Below the pieces are notes generated by a model. The model was given only the letters and a program-made list of their open reading frames with translations, was not told the DNA's origin and did no database searches. Positions 5,369 to 13,052 of a stretch of DNA of 35,350 nucleotides are shown here, in pieces. Every line of letters begins with the position of its first letter. Positions within the stretch are counted from its first letter, which is position 1. The translations under genes were made by a program, and so were the position numbers. The stretch is taken from IMG/VR virus record IMGVR_UViG_3300020213_000072, positions 1 through 35,350 of that record, one strand, 5' to 3'. The DNA comes from a virus.

Positions 5369-5619
5369 GTTCCGGATCAGGAGTCGGATTAGGATTCGGT
5401 AACGGTTCCGGTTCCGGTGACGGTAACGGTAACGGATCAGGATTCGGTTACGGTTACGGTTACGGTAACGGTAACGGTAACGGATCAGGATTCGGTGACG
5501 GTTACGGTTCCGGATTCGGTTCCGGATTCGGTTCCAGTTACGGTTCCGGTTACGGATCAGGATTCGGTTACGGTGACGGTTCCGGTGACGGTAACCGTAA
5601 CGGTTACGGAATCGGGTGA
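5356..5619 (+). CDS. Gly-X dipeptide repeat protein, type MESL, right copy 3
   Basis: This is an 87-residue protein beginning MESLGSGSGVGLGFGNG and ending GNRNGYGIG, the same head and tail as the array protein behind the DUF6948-like gene on the other side. The body is Gly with Ser, Asn, Phe, Tyr and Asp. Its TGA overlaps the ATG of the Cys-rich gene (TGATG). The copy implies that a DUF6948-linked array once stood, or was copied, directly upstream of the Cys-rich gene. Confidence 0.55.
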   Translation: MESLGSGSGVGLGFGNGSGSGDGNGNGSGFGYGYGYGNGNGNGSGFGDGYGSGFGSGFGSSYGSGYGSGFGYGDGSGDGNRNGYGIG

Positions 5620-5795
5620 TGGAAACAATTCAAGATTTGACTGATCGTTGTGATTGTCGTGATTGCCTGTTGTTAGATCTAGAAGCGCGCTGCGCTTTTG
5701 ATTGCGACGATGATCGGTGCGCTGGCTGTCAGGAACTTGACGAAGCAAACGCACAAAAAGAGTTTGACTGTAACTGCGCGCTAGGGATTCGCTGA
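5619..5795 (+). CDS. small cysteine-rich protein, 58 aa
   Basis: The protein begins METIQDLTDRCDCRDCLLLD and has nine cysteines in 58 residues, mostly as CDC, CxxC-like and CxC pairs in a very acidic context (FDCDDDRCAGC). It could bind metal (zinc or iron-sulphur) or be a small secreted-like knot, but there is no signal peptide. The start overlaps the TGA of the last array ORF. Its first 20 bases are copied into all spacer mini-ORFs. The 3' end overlaps the convergent VRR-NUC gene by 15 bases, and no terminator is seen between them. Confidence 0.55.
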   Translation: METIQDLTDRCDCRDCLLLDLEARCAFDCDDDRCAGCQELDEANAQKEFDCNCALGIR

Positions 5796-6158
5796 CTCGG
5801 CAGAGAAACATCTGGGGTCTTTGTTAATTTCGAATATTGCTTTGATCGCATCTTCTAGGCATCTGACAACAAAATAATAAGCGCCGACTTCTGTTATTCT
5901 TTTGCAAAACATTTTTTGGGCGTCCGACATTCTCGAACTACCGGGTGCTTTACACTCGAAATAAACTGGTAACCCTCGATAAACCATACATATGTCTGCT
6001 ATTCCATTTATTTGATACTTAGAGTTTTTTTTTCGAAACGTTCTTTTTTTTTCATCCCAAATGCCAACTGATTCTTGTATCCAAAAATGTATAATATGGG
6101 GTCGTATTAAATCTAGGTATTCACAAACTTGTTTTTTAACAATTCCTTCGGGAGTCAT
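5781..6158 (-). CDS. VRR-NUC domain nuclease
   Basis: This is a 125-residue stand-alone VRR-NUC (PD-(D/E)XK fold) nuclease. The N-terminal TPEGIVKKQVCEYL helix is typical. The catalytic core reads INGIADICMVYRGLPVYFECKAPG, with the Asp of GIAD and the Glu-Cys-Lys of the E-x-K motif. It is followed by SDAQKMFCKRITEVGAYYFVVR. Such phage proteins act as structure-specific nucleases in recombination or as late DNA-processing factors. It is the last gene of the late operon. Its start overlaps the stop of the preceding gene (ATGA). Confidence 0.85.
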   Translation of the reverse strand: MTPEGIVKKQVCEYLDLIRPHIIHFWIQESVGIWDEKKRTFRKKNSKYQINGIADICMVYRGLPVYFECKAPGSSRMSDAQKMFCKRITEVGAYYFVVRCLEDAIKAIFEINKDPRCFSAESANP

Positions 6159-6331
6159 TTTCCTAATATAGACCCAACAATACCCATGATGAAACCAATG
6201 ATTGAGGATATCATTCCAGATTTTACTTTAAGGGTCGTGACACTATCGGTTATTAAGTCCAATTTTTCTGAGTGTTTTTCTAGGACAACTCTAATTTGAT
6301 CTAGCTCTCTAAGTATTGGCGCGGTGTCCAT
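6155..6331 (-). CDS. XhlA-like small coiled-coil membrane protein
   Basis: This 58-residue product starts MDTAPILRELDQIRVVLEKH. An N-terminal heptad helix is followed by a C-terminal transmembrane segment (ISSIIGFIMGIVGSILGK). This is the layout of haemolysin XhlA-like proteins that accompany holins and endolysins in phage lysis cassettes. Its position two genes after the holin candidates supports that role. The stop overlaps the VRR-NUC start. Confidence 0.6.
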   Translation of the reverse strand: MDTAPILRELDQIRVVLEKHSEKLDLITDSVTTLKVKSGMISSIIGFIMGIVGSILGK

Positions 6332-6333
6332 GC

Positions 6334-6489
6334 TTATAGTTTAACCCGAGATTTTCTTATTCTGGTAATTGCACCGCTAAGTTCTTTTAAGGACTCGCGG
6401 CTTTTGCATTTAGATTTGGCCTTAACACACAACCCCACGACGCCAAACGCGCCGAACAGGATAAAGCCAAACGTCAACATCGATGTCAT
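6334..6489 (-). CDS. small membrane protein of the lysis cassette
   Basis: The start is ATG 6489 because it overlaps the stop of the preceding gene (TAATG). The product is 51 residues with one membrane segment (MLTFGFILFGAFGVVGLCV) and a basic, helical cytoplasmic tail. It could be a holin partner or antiholin. The assignment rests on size, hydrophobicity and neighbours only. Confidence 0.5.
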   Translation of the reverse strand: MTSMLTFGFILFGAFGVVGLCVKAKSKCKSRESLKELSGAITRIRKSRVKL

Positions 6490-6719
6490 TATGCTTGTGG
6501 CGGCTTGGGCTGAATCACTGAAAATTTGCGGAGCGCGACCAGAAGCCAACCAAGAACCGGAATAGATTCTAGTTTTTGAAGAAACGCGTCGTCTTCTTTA
6601 TTAGGAGTGGCCGCTACGTAAATTGTGCCGGCAACGCAAAGAGATCCTAGAACGATTAGAACAGGCTTTGCAATTGGCAAAGAAGAAGCCAGCCACGCGA
6701 GAATAAAGTCAAAATCCAT
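6489..6719 (-). CDS. holin-like protein
   Basis: This is a 76-residue protein with two hydrophobic segments (LAWLASSLPIAKPVLIVLGS plus CVAGTIYVAA, and IPVLGWLLVALRKF) separated by an acidic loop (PNKEDDAFLQKLES). The pattern with DDAFLQKLESIPVLG resembles small membrane proteins that sit downstream of endolysins in many phages. A GGGGG ribosome-site-like run lies before the ATG. It follows the amidase gene, so a pore-forming role at lysis is likely. Confidence 0.6.
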   Translation of the reverse strand: MDFDFILAWLASSLPIAKPVLIVLGSLCVAGTIYVAATPNKEDDAFLQKLESIPVLGWLLVALRKFSVIQPKPPQA

Positions 6720-6757
6720 AGAACCCCCGGTTAAAGTTTTTAAATCCCATTATTTAA

Positions 6758-6763
6758 ATTATA
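6758..6763 (-). promoter_or_regulatory. possible -10 element for the lysis genes
   Basis: A perfect TATAAT lies on the minus strand 39 bases before the holin-like gene, in the gap after the amidase. The sequence 17 bases upstream is only a poor -35 match. A CCCAT/ATGGG inverted repeat surrounds it. Confidence 0.25.
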
Positions 6764-6777
6764 CATGGGTTGTTTAA

Positions 6778-7215
6778 TTACAATAAATATTTTTCTATCG
6801 GCCCTTCGGACTTGGTTAAATACCAATGCACCAGGTCTGACGCCCTCATGTTGGGGCATGTTTTTGCTTTGTTAAACTCATGGTGTGCAAAAAGATTCCA
6901 CGTCTTCCATCCTGAGCATAACTCTATGGTTCTTAAATAATCCCTAAGCGTTTTAAACTGTCTATCTGTGAATTTATTACAACCCGCTAGCGCAATGCCA
7001 ACATTTCGTGCGTTGTGTCCTTCCACGTGAGCGCCTGGAACGTTCAGTGGTCTTGTCTGTTCTAATGTCCCGTCGGCCTGAATAATCGCGTGATAACCAA
7101 CGTCTTTAAAACCCCTTAAGATATGATTTTTTCGGATAGATTCTATAGATACGTTTTTACCGTTATCTGTGTCTGTGCAATGCAGTGTTACTAGTTCTAC
7201 TATGTAGCTTATCAC
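6778..7215 (-). CDS. N-acetylmuramoyl-L-alanine amidase (endolysin)
   Basis: This is a 145-residue amidase_2 / T7-lysozyme-type enzyme that cleaves the amide between muramic acid and L-alanine in peptidoglycan. Zinc ligands by alignment to T7 lysozyme are His12 (LHCTDT), His111 or His112 (AHHEF) and Cys120 (KTCPNM). The conserved segments GYHAIIQADG and GAHVEGHNARNVGIALAG are present. The start is GTG and could also lie slightly downstream. There is no signal peptide, so it needs a holin, consistent with the membrane proteins downstream. Confidence 0.9.
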   Translation of the reverse strand: MISYIVELVTLHCTDTDNGKNVSIESIRKNHILRGFKDVGYHAIIQADGTLEQTRPLNVPGAHVEGHNARNVGIALAGCNKFTDRQFKTLRDYLRTIELCSGWKTWNLFAHHEFNKAKTCPNMRASDLVHWYLTKSEGPIEKYLL

Positions 7216-7246
7216 TACATAATTATAGCTTATTAATTGTGTCTTG

Positions 7247-7783
7247 TTAATTTATACGAATAAAGCAATTAGACACGTCTGTCCTCGGTCTGCTCTCTAG
7301 AGCGTATCCTGAGTCAATGTTGTCGGCAGAAATATAGCCCTGCATCCGTTGCGTGTATTTACCAGATGGATAGCTGTTGTTGCTTTGTGCGGTTAATGCG
7401 AAACCATAATCACCGGCCTGAGCTGGGGAGTTTATTCCGTCTACAGTGCCCCCGCCCTCGTCATAAGATGACGGTGTTGTATAACTGTCGTTATCGTACC
7501 ATCTATGGTTGTGGTTTCTTGTGGTGTCTACTTGATACGCGCCTAAAGCCATTTCACCCGCCGCGTCTTCCTTTCCGTCGTTTCTGCCGTTATTTTTTCC
7601 TCTAATGTAATGCCCGCGTCTATCAACCACGGTTGAGTTTCCGGTTAGCACCGCATAGGCTGATCCGGCCACATTTCTGCCGTCTGATAAAATATATCCA
7701 GTTCCAAGCTGAGCCTGTAACTGAGCCTCCGTTAAGTCGGCGAAAAAGATTTCGCCAATGGCTCTTGTGTTAGTAATAAACAT
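7247..7783 (-). CDS. tail-collar-like fibre protein
   Basis: This 178-residue protein has the features of phage tail-collar or fibre tips: an N-terminal anchor, the glycine-rich RGHYIRGKNNGRNDGKEDAAG, then QVDTTRNHNHRWYD and a C-terminal SRPRTDVSNCFIRIN. The HNH-like TRNHNHR is a collar metal-binding motif, not a nuclease. It is probably a receptor-binding or fibre tip component. The start overlaps the stop of the preceding structural gene (TAATG). Confidence 0.75.
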   Translation of the reverse strand: MFITNTRAIGEIFFADLTEAQLQAQLGTGYILSDGRNVAGSAYAVLTGNSTVVDRRGHYIRGKNNGRNDGKEDAAGEMALGAYQVDTTRNHNHRWYDNDSYTTPSSYDEGGGTVDGINSPAQAGDYGFALTAQSNNSYPSGKYTQRMQGYISADNIDSGYALESRPRTDVSNCFIRIN

Positions 7784-8274
7784 TAAACAGTCACCTCATA
7801 TTCAATAATGACATCGAATCCAGTTGCGCCCTCTTGAACGGAATCAATATCAATCCTTAAAAATGCACCCGCAGCAATAGAGGCAATAGCGATACCAGAA
7901 TCAGGCTCAACAAACAAATCACCATCTGTGTATGGACTTGCCACCACAGAATTAAGAATGCTTGCAAACGCCCCTGCCCCGACTTTACGCTGAACGTCCA
8001 CAGTTATAGTTCCAGACACTCCGGCTTTTTTAATAAATAATTTAACCCCGCTTACTGTAATTCCGTATGGGACCCTAATGTAGTCTTTGCCGTCACCTAT
8101 CACACCCTGACCCACTATATTAAAAACCAAGGGCACTGCTGAAGCGGCAAACGCCTCGAGGTCTGATATTCTAGATTCGTGGTCATTAAAATTACCAAGC
8201 GCCTTTGTGAAGATTTCACTCTTTGTGGGCTCACCGCTTGCAATCTCGTTAGTTGTTAGTGCATCAAAAACCAT
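7783..8274 (-). CDS. tail fibre-associated structural protein
   Basis: This 163-residue protein has a short helical N-terminus (TTNEIASGEPTKSEIFTKAL, then NFNDHESRISDLEAFAAS) followed by a beta-rich domain (VSGVKLFIKKAGVSGTITVD and GIAIASIAAGAFLRIDIDSV). This is the usual build of fibre-base or adhesin-like tail proteins. A GGGGGAG site precedes the ATG. It is encoded between the tail-tip protein and the collar-like fibre. Confidence 0.6.
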   Translation of the reverse strand: MVFDALTTNEIASGEPTKSEIFTKALGNFNDHESRISDLEAFAASAVPLVFNIVGQGVIGDGKDYIRVPYGITVSGVKLFIKKAGVSGTITVDVQRKVGAGAFASILNSVVASPYTDGDLFVEPDSGIAIASIAAGAFLRIDIDSVQEGATGFDVIIEYEVTV

Positions 8275-8283
8275 AAACTCCCC

Positions 8284-10833
8284 CTAAAAAATTAAACTAA
8301 CCCCAAAAGTATCAGGATCATTGTCTTGCATTCCAAACTGATCAGTAATGTATCCAGCCGTTGCCCTTTCGTCTTCTGTAGAACTATTATAGTCAGGGTT
8401 TGAATTTTCGGTAATAACACCGCACCTGGTAAAAGTGTTAGCCAAATCTTCTAAATCAAAATTAGAATCTGAAATGGATTTTTTTACCGACTGAACGGCA
8501 GCAATCTTTTTCTTATCTGTGCTTCCTAGCCTCTCGTAAAGTTTTTCGTGGGAAAGTTGAACCTTATCGTTAATTTCAAGCCTTGAACCCTTCATTTTGG
8601 TTTGGATATTAACCTCTGATGAGGCGACCGAAAGAATAAACGCCAAACGATTGGCCAATATCTGCGCGGCTGCTGGGTCAGTCAAAATAGAATCTAGCTC
8701 ATATTCTCTGTTTGTTTTGACAAGGTAAGTACCAGATTTTGTGACCGCAGAAGCCTGTAGAAACGAAGACGCAAAAGATTTTGAATTGTATTCTTTTTGA
8801 AGATAATTTACTTTAGCCGTTTTAATTATCCTGGATGAGTCGGAATTAATTTTAAAACTTAAAATATCCCTTTCGTCATATTTTTCTATTCCGCACCCAC
8901 GCTTTGGAGATAGAACGTTATATTTGAATTTAAAGTCATTAGTCTGAATAAGAGAGCCAAACACTGACTGATTGACTTTATTTATTACATCCCTGGCTGT
9001 CGGTGTTTTTTTATCTTTAACCTTGTGTGGAATTACAAGCGCCACGTCTTGAGAGGCAAGCTCCTGAGAGAGTAAAAACGATGCCGAATCAATATCAGAT
9101 GCAGATATTCCAACCGACAAAAGAACGTCTTTTACAATATCTGATGCTGTTAGAATTAATGACCCAGAGGTAAGGCCGTTTATAGTTTTACCAAGACAGT
9201 CACACGATAAAACTGATTTACCCTCCGTGTAATAGTTTGGGGATTTATACCTTGCAGACGCTGTATCCGTATATGTAGAAACGGACTTTAAAGTAATCTG
9301 AAAAGGAGAGTCAATTGACAAAACCTCAAAATAGTCAGCATGTCCAACAGCCCTGACCCAATCTGACGGTCGAAGCTCCATATCAAAAATAGTACCTAAC
9401 CCTGTCACCGTTCTAGATGCGTTTGTAAAAGTAACCAAGCCTGTTATGCTTCTGACTTGAGCGATATTAAATTCAGCCAAAGGGTTAATATTTATTTTAG
9501 CGTCAGTCGCATTGACGGTGTAGTCCCGATTATATACGAGTGTTTTGTCGTCTAAATAAACATCGCTCACCGCTATTCTGGTAATAACTGCCCCAACTAA
9601 AGGGGGCGTTACTAAAAACGGTGAAAAGAAAATTCTATTTCCAGATACCCTTAGTATCCGAGTAGATTCAGACCCAACCGTAATCCTGTCGTCTGCTCTA
9701 AAGTCGGAAGAATTAACAACATCCACAAACCTTAAAGAATTAGAGGCGCTAACCGTAGTTGACGGCTGTTTTAACGAGTGGCCAGCCACCAAGTGAATAC
9801 GGTTCATATACCTTTTTGAAATCTCAGGAATGACTTCAATAGAACCAGAGTCAGACCCACCTTCATACTCCTCTGATAGCTCTAGAGTTGTATTGTTAGC
9901 AATGGATTCAATGGTGTATTCTGTAGCATCAAAAGAAAATACGATTCTATCGCCCGGATTGAGTTCCGATAAGAAACTCGTGCCAACTCCGGACACAGTC
10001 GCTGACGCGCTTGTAGCGGTGGCGGTCCCAGTTAGTGGATACGTTTTATTTACAAGAGAATCAATATTGCTTGGTACGTGTCCCCAAACTCTGCCGTAGA
10101 TTTTTCTTTGTTTTGTGAGTAGGTCTAACTCACTTACGCGCGCGCCTAATAGGTCTTCTAAATTATCACAAGGCACGTTTGCCCTGATTTCATTTAGTGC
10201 GTCCTTAAGAGTGAGCTTAACGGAATTATCACTCCACGACTTTTTTTCAACAACCCCACGGTATAAGAGTTTGGCTTCTGTAATCGGAAGATTGCGAGAG
10301 TAGGAATAAACAAGGCACTTTTTATTTTCAAAAGTTAGCTTGTCGTAAACCGGAGACCAAAAGTCCTTATCGTTTACAAAATTAACCGACCCAGACCCCT
10401 CAAGGGCCAGCCCAAATTGATTTTGGTTATCTAGTTCAAATCCGAAGTCGGATGTGCCGTTTAATAATCCCCTCCAATTAACATCAAATCCGGACGCTAG
10501 GTCGTGCGGAAGATGAATAGAGACGTTACTAAAAAAAAACTGGCACTCAATAACAACAAACTTTGTGTTTGGATTTACAGAATCTGACGTGCGTACGTAC
10601 AGAATGCCAGCTTGCCTATCCCAGTAATATGTATTAGCAACGACTCCGCCAAGGGATGAGACTGAAATTAGGGAAACTCCAGAGTCCTCAACAGAGTACA
10701 CAACACGAGTAAGTGGGAGTTTATAAATTGTTCCAGAATTTAGAGTCCATCCCCTGGCTAAAATAGAATTATGTAGAACGACTAGGCCGATTTTCTCGCT
10801 TTGTGGTGTTAGCTGAAAGTCAGAATAGTTCAT
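8284..10833 (-). CDS. large tail-tip / baseplate hub-like protein, 849 aa
   Basis: This is an 849-residue structural protein in the tail module. Its length, its position after the tape measure and its mixed content suggest the tail-tip hub: an N-terminal beta domain (about 1-200), a hub-like region (about 200-270), an inserted Ig-like or barrel section with repeated GTSFLSELNPGDRIVF and GTIFDMELRPSDWVRA patterns, and a C-terminal region resembling gp27-like folds (KYNVLSPKRGCGIEKYDERD). The two GT.F..EL.P.D patterns about 160 residues apart look like an internal domain duplication. It should bind the tail tube end and carry fibres. The family is not identified by name. Confidence 0.6.
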   Translation of the reverse strand: MNYSDFQLTPQSEKIGLVVLHNSILARGWTLNSGTIYKLPLTRVVYSVEDSGVSLISVSSLGGVVANTYYWDRQAGILYVRTSDSVNPNTKFVVIECQFFFSNVSIHLPHDLASGFDVNWRGLLNGTSDFGFELDNQNQFGLALEGSGSVNFVNDKDFWSPVYDKLTFENKKCLVYSYSRNLPITEAKLLYRGVVEKKSWSDNSVKLTLKDALNEIRANVPCDNLEDLLGARVSELDLLTKQRKIYGRVWGHVPSNIDSLVNKTYPLTGTATATSASATVSGVGTSFLSELNPGDRIVFSFDATEYTIESIANNTTLELSEEYEGGSDSGSIEVIPEISKRYMNRIHLVAGHSLKQPSTTVSASNSLRFVDVVNSSDFRADDRITVGSESTRILRVSGNRIFFSPFLVTPPLVGAVITRIAVSDVYLDDKTLVYNRDYTVNATDAKININPLAEFNIAQVRSITGLVTFTNASRTVTGLGTIFDMELRPSDWVRAVGHADYFEVLSIDSPFQITLKSVSTYTDTASARYKSPNYYTEGKSVLSCDCLGKTINGLTSGSLILTASDIVKDVLLSVGISASDIDSASFLLSQELASQDVALVIPHKVKDKKTPTARDVINKVNQSVFGSLIQTNDFKFKYNVLSPKRGCGIEKYDERDILSFKINSDSSRIIKTAKVNYLQKEYNSKSFASSFLQASAVTKSGTYLVKTNREYELDSILTDPAAAQILANRLAFILSVASSEVNIQTKMKGSRLEINDKVQLSHEKLYERLGSTDKKKIAAVQSVKKSISDSNFDLEDLANTFTRCGVITENSNPDYNSSTEDERATAGYITDQFGMQDNDPDTFGVSLIF

Positions 10834-10842
10834 TTCTGGTTT

Positions 10843-11118
10843 TTACTTAATGACTAGTAAGTAGTCTTTTATTAATTGGACGTAGTCGGAAATCTCTTTA
10901 AGGTTTTTGGCATTTTTAGGCTCAAATGAATCTAGAGAGGTTTTCACTTCTTTTAGCGATTTATTAAAAACAACCGGCTCACCTGCAAGCCGCTCAAACT
11001 CTGCAAGTTCGTGCGGTAGCGCGCCGGAGAAAAAATCAACAGACCCATCTGTTCTTAACCTACATGCCGGTGTTGGTTTAATTTGTTGCATTACTTCATT
11101 GAATTTTTCTTTTGTCAT
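10843..11118 (-). CDS. small tail-module protein, unknown
   Basis: The start at ATG 11118 (MTKEKFNEVMQQIKPTPACR) is chosen because it overlaps the TAA of the upstream gene (TAATG). The product is 91 residues, with a beta core (CRLRTDGSVDFFSGALPHEL) and a C-terminal helix (KNLKEISDYVQLIKDYLLVI). No family is recognised. It could be a small fibre-assembly or chaperone protein given its place between fibre genes. Confidence 0.5.
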   Translation of the reverse strand: MTKEKFNEVMQQIKPTPACRLRTDGSVDFFSGALPHELAEFERLAGEPVVFNKSLKEVKTSLDSFEPKNAKNLKEISDYVQLIKDYLLVIK

Positions 11119-12233
11119 TATGGACTCCATCCTAAAATTGGAACTTCAAACCTTGCGCTGACATTATCCCCACTGCTCATAATTGCGTTTCCGTTTTGTG
11201 ACACAAGTTTAGAAACGCCCGAATGACTGACTCCAAAATAAACAAGCGCAGTGCTTGTGGTGGTAGCCGTTATAAGAGACCCGGCCTCGTTTGCGTTTGT
11301 GTTGTGTACCCAGGAACCAACTAGCGGCCCAGAGTTAGACGTGTCGTTCGCGTGTGATTGTTTCGAACCGTCAATGGTCATACCGCCAGGTAGTGAGATA
11401 CTAGCAACAGAGGCGGCCACCGTTCCATTGATCCAATGCGCAGCCACTTCTATATTCTCGCCGACCCGTCTCCATTTTGCTGTTTCTGAACTTACAGTAC
11501 CAAGGCCAGCCCCTAGTGTTGGTGTATAAGAAGCCCACCCGGTTAATGTTTCGTGATTCAAAACAATCCAATTCGCACCATTGCTGACAATTCTTAACCG
11601 TTCTCCGTTTGTATACATTGGGTATGTGCTAGACCCGCCTATAGTTTCGGCAGCACTACCGTCTAGCGTATAAACATCAGATAGGCTTGTCCCATTATGA
11701 ACAATATCTAAAATTCTCCCGGTATTACCAACGGCTGTGTAAATATTTTGTGTAAAAGATACACCGCTTAGGGACAGAGAGTTGTCCGACGTTGTCGCCG
11801 TGTCGGTTGCCGTTACAGACCTATATGCACCAACACCCTGTGGTGTGGTAGAGCTAGACCATGTGGTCCCGTTTGAAATCAACACGTTCCCGTTTGATCC
11901 TGGCACAACCCCAGAAAAGTTTCCGGTCCCGTCGTTAATAACCACAGCGTTTATTGTCCCGGCTGCAATCTTTGATCTATCAACAGCGGCTGATGCGGCT
12001 ATGTTAGCGTTTGATATGTTGCTAATAGTATTTGTTGAGGCGTTTAGCGTTTTATTTGTAAGTGTTTGAGTAAGATTGTCCCCTACGAGGTTAGACGTGC
12101 CAGAGCTTGGAACGGTGTGAAGACCGGCACCATTTTTTATCTTCTTAGCCTGAACGGTTCTATCAACAACCGCGTGAGAGGTCACGGAGAGCGAGACAGC
12201 AAGCAGCGCGCTGATTATAAGTTTAAACGTCAT
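11118..12233 (-). CDS. fibre-like protein with N-terminal signal peptide, 371 aa
   Basis: Residues 1-21 (MTFKLIISALLAVSLSVTSH, ending AVV) form a clean Sec-type signal peptide with cleavage near SHA. The mature part begins with a repetitive fibre stalk (GDNLTQTLTNKTLNASTNTI, NISNANIAASAAVDRSKIAA). It then has Gly- and Ser/Thr-rich beta segments (NGNVLISNGTTWSSSTTPQG) and a C-terminal beta domain. The stalk pattern is typical of phage fibres. A signal peptide on a protein from the tail operon is unusual and implies either export or a hydrophobic anchor. Confidence 0.65.
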   Translation of the reverse strand: MTFKLIISALLAVSLSVTSHAVVDRTVQAKKIKNGAGLHTVPSSGTSNLVGDNLTQTLTNKTLNASTNTISNISNANIAASAAVDRSKIAAGTINAVVINDGTGNFSGVVPGSNGNVLISNGTTWSSSTTPQGVGAYRSVTATDTATTSDNSLSLSGVSFTQNIYTAVGNTGRILDIVHNGTSLSDVYTLDGSAAETIGGSSTYPMYTNGERLRIVSNGANWIVLNHETLTGWASYTPTLGAGLGTVSSETAKWRRVGENIEVAAHWINGTVAASVASISLPGGMTIDGSKQSHANDTSNSGPLVGSWVHNTNANEAGSLITATTTSTALVYFGVSHSGVSKLVSQNGNAIMSSGDNVSARFEVPILGWSP

Positions 12234-12606
12234 TTCTAGTTACCTCGTTCCAAAGTGTTCCATTCCATAACAGCTGAAGAACCGAGCCCTCAACCATCGT
12301 ATACTCACCGTTTAGTCTAAGACCATTCGTGTCTTCTAATTTAACGGTGTTTGTGTCGTCGTTTCCCACTAAGTATAAAATCTGTCCCAATGATGTTCCT
12401 GCCGCCACTTGAGGATTAGCCACAACATCCACAGCCCCGGGAGATCCCTCTAGTATAATAATCTCAAACGCCCGACCAGACGGAGTCACACCAACCGCCG
12501 CCGTAATTAAAGTAGGGCTTACTGTGGTGCCTGTCACAACATGAGCCGACCCAGTTGTCGGACTAAGCGCAGAAGAGAACCCATCTGAAAAATCTAATAA
12601 CCTCAT
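12223..12606 (-). CDS. small beta-rich structural protein, 127 aa
   Basis: The start overlaps the stop of the upstream gene (ATGA) and has an AGGGTGAG site. The protein is rich in Gly, Thr and Val (GSAHVVTGTTVSPTLITAAV, TNGLRLNGEYTMVEGSVLQL) and ends in a Trp-rich strand (LLWNGTLWNEV). The latter pattern is common in trimeric fibre knobs. It is probably a virion surface component. The family is not known. Confidence 0.5.
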   Translation of the reverse strand: MRLLDFSDGFSSALSPTTGSAHVVTGTTVSPTLITAAVGVTPSGRAFEIIILEGSPGAVDVVANPQVAAGTSLGQILYLVGNDDTNTVKLEDTNGLRLNGEYTMVEGSVLQLLWNGTLWNEVTRNDV

Positions 12607-13052
12607 AGCTCACCCTTCCTGACTTGTTTCATTTCCCACGCCTCTATATCTAGTGGTGCAATGGTATTACCACTAGGGATATAATCAACGTCGTATTTTC
12701 TTAAATCGTAGTCGTTACACCAACCGACATAAGCCGACTCACTAAATGCATATCCTGATGAAACCAACCTAAGTAGATATGTGGTGTTTGGAAGCAACCC
12801 CGCCTTTAAATTAAATCTTACGTATCCATGGAAATAGGCGTTAGATATATCTGTAATGCTTTGAACGCTAACGGCGGAGGATGTTTTAAGTAATGCCCCC
12901 GATGAGTTTCTAAGCTCAACGTAAAGATTTCCGGCCGGATTGTTGTGTTTATAAAGATGCGGTCTAACGGCCTCTAGCTGAACCGGGTCATTGCCGGTGG
13001 TTAATGACTGCTCTAAAACTTCTGATGTTAATTCATGGACTATTAAATTCAT
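12603..13052 (-). CDS. tail-module protein with beta-sandwich character, 149 aa
   Basis: This is a 149-residue protein with alternating hydrophobic strands (NLYVELRNSSGALLKTSS, AYFHGYVRFNLKAGLLPNTT, YLLRLVSSG). It resembles a galactose-binding or carbohydrate-binding sandwich. It starts within the stop of the preceding discoidin-like gene (ATGA) and ends in ATGA with the next. A role in surface recognition is inferred from fold type and position only. Confidence 0.5.
   Translation of the reverse strand: MNLIVHELTSEVLEQSLTTGNDPVQLEAVRPHLYKHNNPAGNLYVELRNSSGALLKTSSAVSVQSITDISNAYFHGYVRFNLKAGLLPNTTYLLRLVSSGYAFSESAYVGWCNDYDLRKYDVDYIPSGNTIAPLDIEAWEMKQVRKGEL

Larger units (their letters stand above)
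4851..5616 (+). repeat. right hexanucleotide arrays (three) with chimeric spacers
   Basis: Three arrays of CGGNNN hexamers lie at about 4855-5031, 5117-5287 and 5369-5615, separated by near-identical spacers of about 80 bases. The spacing between array starts is 262 and 256 bases. The strand carrying CGG is the plus strand, opposite to the left set, so the two sets form large imperfect inverted repeats around 600-4838. Hexamer order differs between arrays, so whole-array duplication has been followed by expansion, contraction or shuffling. Confidence 0.95.

Noticed and set aside
7247-7783. HNH nuclease in the collar-like fibre because of TRNHNHR
   Set aside because: The motif belongs to tail-collar metal-binding segments. 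The surrounding glycine-rich fibre pattern and gene position are structural.
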